From assembly GCA_022601215.1 (NCBI GenBank), contig JAHZIZ010000077.1:1-7188 (forward strand): a stretch of 7,188 nt of DNA, read 5' to 3'. The translations under genes and the position numbers were made by a program. Below are positions 1 through 4,912 of the stretch, piece by piece. Numbering within the stretch: the stretch's first letter is position 1; every line of letters starts with the position of its first letter. The stretch is from Bacteroidota bacterium (lineage in GTDB: Bacteria; Bacteroidota; Bacteroidia; Flavobacteriales; Flavobacteriaceae). The notes beneath the pieces are model-generated. The model did no database searches and was not told the origin of the DNA. It saw only the letters and a list, made by a program, of their open reading frames with translations.

Positions 1-291
1 ACCAATTTTCATCAAATGATAAACACGAAAACCCTAGAAAACTATCCAATTACAGGGCCAATCACCTTGGGGAATTATAATTTTATAAGCAATCGTGTTA
101 CCATTATGCAGAAAACGGTCACGCCAAATAGATGTACGATCGCTTCTAATACCCTTTGCAATAAAGACTATACTCAGCATGGTGAGAATATTTTGATAGG
201 AGGGATACCTGCAAAATTACTAAAAGAGCATATCTCAAGAGATTGGGAGGGGGAACAACAAGCCTTAACAAAAAACTTAATTCTATTTTAA
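1..291 (+). CDS. Hexapeptide-repeat (left-handed beta-helix) acyltransferase, 3' end only
   Basis: The reading frame is open from the first base, so the gene begins to the left of the window; only the last 96 codons are present. The visible part reads as imperfect hexapeptide coils (ITLGNY, NFISNR, VTIMQK, TVTPNR, CTIASN), followed by the closing 'GGIPAKLLKE' segment that ends most sugar and serine acetyltransferases of this fold (usually G-x-PAK). Known members are trimeric cytoplasmic enzymes that move an acyl group, usually acetyl from acetyl-CoA, to a sugar amine or hydroxyl. The catalytic His region is not in the window. Because the stop overlaps the ATG of an FdtA-type isomerase (TAATG), one possibility is a nucleotide-amino-sugar N-acetyltransferase (FdtC/QdtC role). 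A glycan O-acetyltransferase is equally possible: the C-terminal tail ('SRDWEGE') is not what I expect of FdtC. The fold is clear; the substrate is inference. Confidence 0.8.
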   Translation, partial: TNFHQMINTKTLENYPITGPITLGNYNFISNRVTIMQKTVTPNRCTIASNTLCNKDYTQHGENILIGGIPAKLLKEHISRDWEGEQQALTKNLILF

Positions 292-707
292 TGGCAAACG
301 ACATTCGAGATTGTGAAATAATTGAAATTCCGAAAATTGCGGACCCTAGAGGGAACCTAGCTGTGATAGAAAAAGATGTACTTCCATATGCAATTGAAAG
401 AGTTTATTATTTGTACGATGTTCCAAGTGATGCTGCAAGAGGAGGGCACGCACATATCGATCAGCTAGAGTTCTTAGTGGCCTTAAGTGGGAGTTTTTCT
501 GTTATCCTTGATGATGGAAATGAAAAGGAGACAATTGTATTAAATAAACCAAATAAAGGACTTTTAATACCTACAGGAATTTGGAGAGAGTTGGAAGATT
601 TTTCTTCAGGATCTGTTTGTTTGGTATTGTCTTCCGGTGAATTTTTGGAATCAGATTACATCAGGGCTTATGATGATTTTATTGAATATAAGAAGGAGTC
701 CAACTAA
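291..707 (+). CDS. fdtA: dTDP-4-keto-6-deoxyglucose 3,4-ketoisomerase, FdtA/QdtA (WxcM-like cupin) family
   Basis: This 138-residue protein matches the usual length (about 135-140) of FdtA/QdtA. These cytoplasmic cupin isomerases turn dTDP-4-keto-6-deoxyglucose into the 3-keto sugar that an aminotransferase then converts to Fuc3N or Qui3N. Visible family hallmarks are 'IADPRGNL' (17-23), 'ERVYYLYDVP' (36-45), the histidine pair in 'RGGHAH' (50-55, His53 and His55, the likely catalytic pair), 'LSGSFSVILDDG', 'IWREL', 'FSSGSVCLVL' and 'ESDYIRAYDDF' near the end. I chose ATG 291 because it overlaps the upstream stop as TAATG and the family begins right there; an in-frame TTG at 243 would add 16 residues that read through the acyltransferase tail. 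There is no Shine-Dalgarno, which fits translational coupling. FdtA and QdtA differ in the C4 stereochemistry of the product and cannot be told apart by eye, so the symbol is a family label. The partner aminotransferase (FdtB/QdtB) is not in the window and may lie to the left. Confidence 0.9.
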   Translation: MANDIRDCEIIEIPKIADPRGNLAVIEKDVLPYAIERVYYLYDVPSDAARGGHAHIDQLEFLVALSGSFSVILDDGNEKETIVLNKPNKGLLIPTGIWRELEDFSSGSVCLVLSSGEFLESDYIRAYDDFIEYKKESN

Positions 708-727
708 TTCTTGGTATACATTTGGAC
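698..727. repeat. Short inverted repeat over a convergent stop junction
   Basis: GTCCAA at 698-703 is the reverse complement of TTGGAC at 722-727, with an 18-nt spacer holding the shared stop codons of the isomerase and the facing glycosyltransferase. A smaller nested pairing, CCAA (700-703) with TTGG (711-714), is also possible. The stem is short and has no T-run on either side, so it is at best a weak bidirectional terminator or mRNA 3'-end stem. Chance occurrence is quite possible. Confidence 0.25.
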
Positions 728-1846
728 ATATTGGGCTGCGACCTTTTTATAGTCATGTTCTCGTTCGATAAAAGATCTGGCATTACTACCAATCACTTTA
801 ATTCGATCGGGATTTTCAATCAACTCGATTAATTTACTGGCAATATCCTTAGGGTCTGGTAACGCATTGAAACATATTTCATTTTCTTCTAATCCGTAGT
901 AACTTAAAAATTCTTGTTCAGCACCTGTGAAAACTACTTTGCCTCTTGCCATAGCTTCTAATGCATTGTAGCCTTGATCATAAGCCAACACCTGATCCAA
1001 TAGGATATGAGCTCGTTCATATAGCCGAATATATTCTTGATATGGCAGGCTTGTTACTTTAAGAATTTCTACTTTATCAGCATAGTTTTCATTTATAATT
1101 TCTAGTGCTGCTTCAAAATAGGGAATGCCCTTGGCATATTTATTCCATTCGTTTACGCCTAAAAGAATGGTGATTTTATCAGTAATTTCTAGTGGTTTAT
1201 AATCTATTGTTGCGGTGTTTACAGGATTTGGAATAAGGCCCATAAATTTTGGATGTCCTTCAAGCGGCATTACATAATCATAATCAGAGGCTATGATTCC
1301 TGCTACGTTATTCATGAGCAGGCGATGGGTTTTTTGGTGACTCTCATTTTGATAATCTAGAATGTATTGTACCTGAGGTTTCAGATTTGGATTTTCGAAA
1401 TACGGACTGAGAATAGAATATTTTGGTTTCTTAGCGAGAAAGTGGTTGACCACAAAAGTATCTGCGCCACAACTTAAAAGAAATACTTTGTCGTTGTTCC
1501 GGAATATCTTTTTAAGAAGAAAACGCTCTAACCAGGGATATGTTTTTATGGACTTTTCATTGATGAGTTGCACTACATCATAACCCTTCATCCTTTTTGA
1601 ATATCTCCAAAACCTAAGTCCCCTTTCCAATAAATTAAGGTCTATCTTAAACAGCTTAAAAAGAATGCTTCTTATCCACTTTATAGGAAAGGAACTTACC
1701 AAGGTTGGACGAATGCTGAGGTCTACAGGGAAGTTTTTAAACCCGTCTCCATCGCCTACCAGAGTCACTTCATGCCCTAGAGATACTAAACCTTCTTTTA
1801 AGGTGTTATGTAATCTACTATATTCGCCTAGGAGGAGAACCTTCAT
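704..1846 (-). CDS. Glycosyltransferase, GT-B fold, GT4-like
   Basis: This 380-residue protein is cytoplasmic, with no signal peptide or membrane helix, and it probably adds one sugar to a lipid-linked glycan. The N-terminal Rossmann half starts 'MKVLLLGEYSRLHNTLKEG' and runs to about residue 200, including 'LSCGADT' (124-130). The 'IPNPVN' linker (205-210) leads to the nucleotide-sugar-binding half, with 'LLGVNEWNKYAKG' (228-240) and 'YDQGYNALEAMARGKVV' (289-305). That last segment corresponds to the GT4 E-x7-E motif, but only the second acidic residue (Glu297) is in place: the first position is Tyr289, with Asp290 beside it. It therefore looks like a divergent Bacteroidota family related to GT4, and neither donor nor acceptor can be read from the sequence. 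A Bacteroidetes-type promoter lies about 18 nt upstream of the ATG, so it is probably transcribed alone. Its stop (TAG) overlaps that of the convergent isomerase by 4 bp. Confidence 0.85.
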   Translation of the reverse strand: MKVLLLGEYSRLHNTLKEGLVSLGHEVTLVGDGDGFKNFPVDLSIRPTLVSSFPIKWIRSILFKLFKIDLNLLERGLRFWRYSKRMKGYDVVQLINEKSIKTYPWLERFLLKKIFRNNDKVFLLSCGADTFVVNHFLAKKPKYSILSPYFENPNLKPQVQYILDYQNESHQKTHRLLMNNVAGIIASDYDYVMPLEGHPKFMGLIPNPVNTATIDYKPLEITDKITILLGVNEWNKYAKGIPYFEAALEIINENYADKVEILKVTSLPYQEYIRLYERAHILLDQVLAYDQGYNALEAMARGKVVFTGAEQEFLSYYGLEENEICFNALPDPKDIASKLIELIENPDRIKVIGSNARSFIEREHDYKKVAAQYVQMYTKN

Positions 1847-1853
1847 TAAATTC

Positions 1854-1861
1854 TATATTTG
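1854..1861 (+). promoter_or_regulatory. Candidate -7 box (TATATTTG) for the 1886-2986 glycosyltransferase
   Basis: TATATTTG is an exact match to the Bacteroidetes TANNTTTG -7 element and sits 24 nt before the ATG at 1886. Transcription would start near 1868. No TTG lies at the usual 17-23 nt distance upstream (the stretch there is GC-rich, around 1824-1840), so the -33 element is missing or degenerate. This box faces the opposing TAACTTTG box only 3 nt away. Confidence 0.35.
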
Positions 1862-1864
1862 TAC

Positions 1865-1894
1865 CAAAGTTAATCTTTTCAATCAATGCGACAA
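1865..1894 (-). promoter_or_regulatory. Candidate Bacteroidetes promoter for the 704-1846 glycosyltransferase
   Basis: Read on the minus strand, TTG (1894-1892) is followed by a 19-nt spacer and then TAACTTTG (1872-1865). This matches the TTG-N17-23-TANNTTTG pattern of the primary sigma factor in this phylum. Transcription would begin near 1858, giving a 5' UTR of roughly 12 nt before the ATG at 1846. The -33 element overlaps the first codons of the divergent gene. The call rests on consensus matching only. Confidence 0.5.
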
Positions 1895-2986
1895 CTGCCT
1901 AGACATATTGCCTTAGTGGGAAATTCCTTAAGTAGTGGAGGAGCGGAGAAGGTACAAGCAAGATTGTCCTTTTATTTTGAGAATCAAGGCATTGCAGTGC
2001 ATCATATAATAGTTTCTGATGAAGTGACATATCCCTATGCTGGGTCATTATTTAACATGGGGAAGCTTAAAACAACTTCCAATGGCCCCCTAAACAAGCT
2101 AAAGAGACTCCAAGCCTTACAGCAATACCTTAAAGTACATGCTATTGAATGTGTCATTGATTTTCGAGTGAAAGCTAATTATTATCAAGAACACATTATT
2201 GCAAATTGGGTCTATTCGATGCCTTATATCATTACCGTCCGTAGTTATGATACTAGTTACTATTTTCCGAATAAACTGAGTAAGGCGAAGGCAATTTTTA
2301 AAAAAGCGAAGAATATTGTTGCCGTGTCTAAAGCGTTGGAAACTAAAATTAGAAATGACTATCAGTATCCTCGTGTTACGACTATTTATAATCCCATCGA
2401 TTTTAAGGCTGTGACTCAAATGGCCAATGAGGAGAGTCCTATAGAAGGTAAGTATCTATTGGCCGTGGGAAGAATGGTGAATAATATTAAACAGTTCGAT
2501 CATCTTATCAATGCCTTCGTGAAAGCGAAGTTGTCTAAGAAAGGATATCAATTGGTTTTGCTAGGGCAAGGAGAAGATAAAGAGGTCTATAGGGCTTTGG
2601 CGGAAAGATTAGGTGTGTCAGATGCCGTTGTATTCCCTTCGTTCAATGCAAATCCATTTCCGCTATTTAAAGGAGCTCGATGTACCGTTCTCACGAGTAA
2701 GTTTGAAGGGTTTCCCAATGTGTTATTAGAAAGCTTGGCAGTAGGGACCCCTGTGGTTTCTTATGACTGTCTCTCGGGACCTTCAGAAATAATCAAAAAA
2801 GGAGAAAACGGAATTTTAGTGCCTCATAATGATCAAAAGGCATTGGCAGAAGCACTTACTAAAATAGTAGAGAATGAAGCGTTTTACAATCGTTGTAAAA
2901 AAGAGGCGCAACATAGTATAGCGGCCTTTGATGTTTCTGCTATTGGCGAACAGTGGCTGCAAGTGCTCTCTGAGGCTATTTCTTAA
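1886..2986 (+). CDS. Glycosyltransferase family 4 (retaining, GT-B fold)
   Basis: This 366-residue protein has the full GT4 layout. The N-terminal acceptor domain opens with 'SSGGAEKV' (16-23), the usual loop near the donor phosphates. 'IYNPID' marks the interdomain link, and the C-terminal donor domain starts at 'LLAVGRMVNNIKQFDHLI' (191-208). The E-x7-E motif is intact in 'EGFPNVLLE' (Glu274 and Glu282), followed by 'AVGTPVVSYDCLSGPSEII'. Characterised relatives such as PglH and PglJ add hexoses or N-acetylhexosamines with retention of configuration onto undecaprenyl-diphosphate glycans at the inner face of the inner membrane. The exact sugar cannot be inferred here. The start is the first ATG in frame; it has no Shine-Dalgarno, which is normal for the phylum. 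It is divergent from the preceding glycosyltransferase with a 39-bp gap, and convergent with the next one with a 4-bp stop overlap, so it is probably monocistronic. Confidence 0.93.
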   Translation: MRQLPRHIALVGNSLSSGGAEKVQARLSFYFENQGIAVHHIIVSDEVTYPYAGSLFNMGKLKTTSNGPLNKLKRLQALQQYLKVHAIECVIDFRVKANYYQEHIIANWVYSMPYIITVRSYDTSYYFPNKLSKAKAIFKKAKNIVAVSKALETKIRNDYQYPRVTTIYNPIDFKAVTQMANEESPIEGKYLLAVGRMVNNIKQFDHLINAFVKAKLSKKGYQLVLLGQGEDKEVYRALAERLGVSDAVVFPSFNANPFPLFKGARCTVLTSKFEGFPNVLLESLAVGTPVVSYDCLSGPSEIIKKGENGILVPHNDQKALAEALTKIVENEAFYNRCKKEAQHSIAAFDVSAIGEQWLQVLSEAIS

Positions 2987-3915
2987 TAAGTTGTTAGGTT
3001 AATCCCTTGTTGTTGTAACCAATACTTAATCTTAGTAATGATTTGCAGCACTCTGTTAGGCAACCTCAACAATAAATTCTGCTTCCAATTTAGATTTTTT
3101 GAGTCTATTTCCTTTCTCATTTTTTCAAACCCAACTGTATCATTCGATAATTTATATTTTTTGGCTTTCGTGTAGCGCTGAAAATCTAAATACCTTTTGA
3201 TATCTTTTCTTTCAGGAAAAGATTGCTCGTAATAGTTGTAATTCGGTAATACTTTTCCATGTAGACTGCCTTGAGTAATTTGATTTTCGGAGTCTTGAAG
3301 GTATTGGACACAGACTGTATTAGAGAACGCCATTCTAAATTGGCTATGAGCTCTAATATTAAAATCAACGTCCTCGCTAAAAGTGATCGCTTCGTTGTAG
3401 GTGCCAATTTTTGCAAAGACCGCCTTATTTACACATAGACAGGACGGATAATAGAACGATTGATGTAAGTTTCTCTCAAAAAAATTATCAACGATCCCAG
3501 TTTCGTCAAAGTTAAAATGAAATGGGTATTGGATTATTTTTCCATGCCTCAAAAGCACCTCATATGTAGTCGCGTACAGATGTGCTTCTGGGTAACTCTC
3601 GATTAACTGATTTATCGTAACTAGGTAATTAGGTTTCCAAGTATCATCAGCGTCCAAAAAGGCGATAAAGTCGGCTTGGGCATTTGCAATACCTGTATTT
3701 CTAGAGGCGGAAAGTCCTTTGTTATTGAGGTGCTCTACAATGCTAATCCGTTTATCTAAAACTTCCTTGACCTTGTCTAAACTCCCATCTGTGGAACAAT
3801 CGTGCACTACAATAATTTCAAAATCTTGATACTCTTGCGATAAAACACTTTCAATCGTCTTTTTTATAAAATTCTCCTTGTTATAGAGCGGTATGATAAC
3901 AGAAAATCTAGGCAT
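2983..3915 (-). CDS. Glycosyltransferase family 2 (GT-A fold)
   Basis: This 310-residue protein begins 'MPRFSVIIPLYNKENFIKKTIESVLSQ' in two typical GT2 pieces, with the UDP-binding region at 34-45, 'GLSASRNTGI' (67-76), the metal-binding DxD as Asp88-Ala89-Asp90 in 'FLDADDTW', and the late acidic motif 'SEDVDF' (180-185) that normally carries the catalytic base (Asp182). The usual '(N/D)DGSTDGS' is 'HDCSTDGS' here: the first Asp is kept, but His38 and Cys40 are unusual. It would transfer one sugar from a nucleotide donor at the cytoplasmic face with inversion; the sugar is unknown. The C-terminal 80 residues are Lys/Arg-rich with a possible amphipathic helix ('LLLRLPNRVLQIITKIKYWL'), which could hold it at the membrane. 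Its ATG lies within the last codons of the upstream family-2 gene (8-bp overlap), so the two are probably co-transcribed and translationally coupled. Confidence 0.93.
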   Translation of the reverse strand: MPRFSVIIPLYNKENFIKKTIESVLSQEYQDFEIIVVHDCSTDGSLDKVKEVLDKRISIVEHLNNKGLSASRNTGIANAQADFIAFLDADDTWKPNYLVTINQLIESYPEAHLYATTYEVLLRHGKIIQYPFHFNFDETGIVDNFFERNLHQSFYYPSCLCVNKAVFAKIGTYNEAITFSEDVDFNIRAHSQFRMAFSNTVCVQYLQDSENQITQGSLHGKVLPNYNYYEQSFPERKDIKRYLDFQRYTKAKKYKLSNDTVGFEKMRKEIDSKNLNWKQNLLLRLPNRVLQIITKIKYWLQQQGINLTTY

Positions 3916-4798
3916 TATGGGTGCGCTTTAAATCAATATAATGCTTTAAACGGTAGAGATCAAACCAAAAAAGGTTAGGTTTTCCTGAATTAAAATTTTT
4001 CTCAAAACGAGATGAAAAACAACCTATTACGGTAGAAAAGACAGTTTGAAGTCTATATTTTTTAAGTTTCAAATAGGCCTTTTGAATGGGACGAAGATTG
4101 TTGTCCATAAGTCCCTTCTTTTCAAATAATACAGTAGTCTCAACGGCTTTGAGAGCTTTCTTTATAAAAATTTTATTGTTTTCAAGGCCATAATGAATCA
4201 CAGGATTGTCGATATGTAGAACATATCGACCTTGGCGTTTTAGTTCGTTCGAAAAGTGGTTGTCCAATCCATATCGGTTATCGGTTGCAGTATTTGCGGC
4301 TAGGAAAACCTCTTTTTTTATAAGTAAGTTTTGTGAGATGATAAAATGCGGATGCTTATTGCGTTCGCTCACCGCTTTGGCTTCTCTGGTTTTTCCGTAC
4401 TCCCAACGTAAAGACATTTCTTTTGCTGGAGCAATCTCTTGATAGGCAACGCCTCCAAAAATAACATCGTATGCGGTATCCTTAGTAGCATTGATATACT
4501 GATCTAGGAAATTATCTTTTTTTGGCATCACATCTGTATCCAGAAAAAGGAGCCAGTTAAATGAAGCGTCTTGAGCTAATTTATTTCTAATCGCTGTTCG
4601 CCCTAAGTTTTTATCAAGTACACAGTATGTAGCCCGGTTCAATAATTGTATTTGATTATTTTCATCCGGTGGAGACGACGAGCCATCGTCATAAATTAAC
4701 AACTCAAATGGCATGTTGGTACTTTCCAATTGAGCGTGAATATTTTTAGCCAAAGGGAAACTATTATAGTTGTATGTAGGGATTAAAACTGAAATCAT
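3908..4798 (-). CDS. Glycosyltransferase family 2 (GT-A fold), flavobacterial 'MISVLIPTYNYN' type
   Basis: From the ATG at 4798 the protein has 296 residues and opens with 'MISVLIPTYNYNSFPLAKNI', exactly where GT2 domains of this family start. The frame stays open to an ATG at 4888, but the extra 30 residues look unlike any domain and would run into the promoter region of the S8 gene, so I reject that start. Motifs are 'YDDGSS' (36-41), 'NLGRTAIRNKLA' (64-75), DxD as Asp87-Thr88-Asp89 in 'FLDTDVMP', 'FGGVAYQE' (114-121), 'LRWEYGKTRE' (130-139) and 'YGLDNHF' (176-182), where Asp179 is the likely counterpart of the catalytic acidic motif. It is the first gene of a two-gene minus-strand unit with 2983-3915. 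Donor and acceptor are unknown. No signal peptide or strong membrane helix is seen. Confidence 0.9.
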   Translation of the reverse strand: MISVLIPTYNYNSFPLAKNIHAQLESTNMPFELLIYDDGSSSPPDENNQIQLLNRATYCVLDKNLGRTAIRNKLAQDASFNWLLFLDTDVMPKKDNFLDQYINATKDTAYDVIFGGVAYQEIAPAKEMSLRWEYGKTREAKAVSERNKHPHFIISQNLLIKKEVFLAANTATDNRYGLDNHFSNELKRQGRYVLHIDNPVIHYGLENNKIFIKKALKAVETTVLFEKKGLMDNNLRPIQKAYLKLKKYRLQTVFSTVIGCFSSRFEKNFNSGKPNLFWFDLYRLKHYIDLKRTHNA

Positions 4799-4912
4799 AT
4801 AAACTTTCAAATTCAGAAAGTTGGTAGGGTAAAGATAGGAGCAATTGCCGAATTTAGCCGCTTTTGACAGTAAGGTTTTATCATTCAATGTAAATTATTG
4901 TATTTTAGAAGG
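4799..4912. promoter_or_regulatory. Divergent intergenic region between glycosyltransferase unit and S8 peptidase
   Basis: This 114-bp gap must hold the promoters of both the minus-strand glycosyltransferase pair and the plus-strand peptidase. On the plus strand, TTTTG (4862-4866) and TAAATTAT (4891-4898) resemble -33 and -7 elements, but the spacing (24 nt) and the last bases are off consensus. On the minus strand, TATCTTTA (4837-4830) is one base from TANNTTTG and has no TTG at the right distance. I therefore assign the region, not exact sites. Confidence 0.3.
4907..4912 (+). promoter_or_regulatory. Purine-rich AGAAGG, possible Shine-Dalgarno that bears on the S8 start
   Basis: AGAAGG directly abuts the ATG at 4913 (spacing 0) but lies 9 nt before the ATG at 4922, which is a good Shine-Dalgarno distance. 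If used, it would favour a start at 4922, three residues shorter. Such sequences often play little role in Bacteroidota, so it does not settle the start. Confidence 0.3.

Noticed and set aside
243..290. In-frame TTG start extending the FdtA-type protein by 16 residues
   Set aside because: The extension lies wholly within the acyltransferase gene and has low-complexity Gly/Thr content; ATG 291 overlaps the upstream stop and matches where the family begins.
1665..1916. Open frame of 83 codons on the plus strand
   Set aside because: It lies antisense to the start of the 704-1846 glycosyltransferase and runs through the divergent promoter gap; the composition is not protein-like and it matches no family.
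2117..2419. Open frame of 100 codons on the minus strand
   Set aside because: It is fully antisense to the GT4 gene, which has clear motifs; a shadow frame.
2997..3020. Possible hairpin GGTTA / TAACC just past the convergent stops at 2983-2986
   Set aside because: Only 5 bp with a 14-nt loop and no T-run; indistinguishable from chance in AT-rich DNA.
3186..3416. Open frame of 76 codons on the minus strand in another frame of the GT2 gene
   Set aside because: It lies inside the 2983-3915 glycosyltransferase, whose frame carries the catalytic motifs.
4206..4442. Open frame of 78 codons on the plus strand
   Set aside because: Antisense to the family-2 glycosyltransferase; no recognisable domain.
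4799..4888. N-terminal 30-residue extension of the family-2 glycosyltransferase from an ATG at 4888
   Set aside because: The residues before 'MISVLIPTYN' show no domain, and this stretch is needed as promoter space for two divergent genes.
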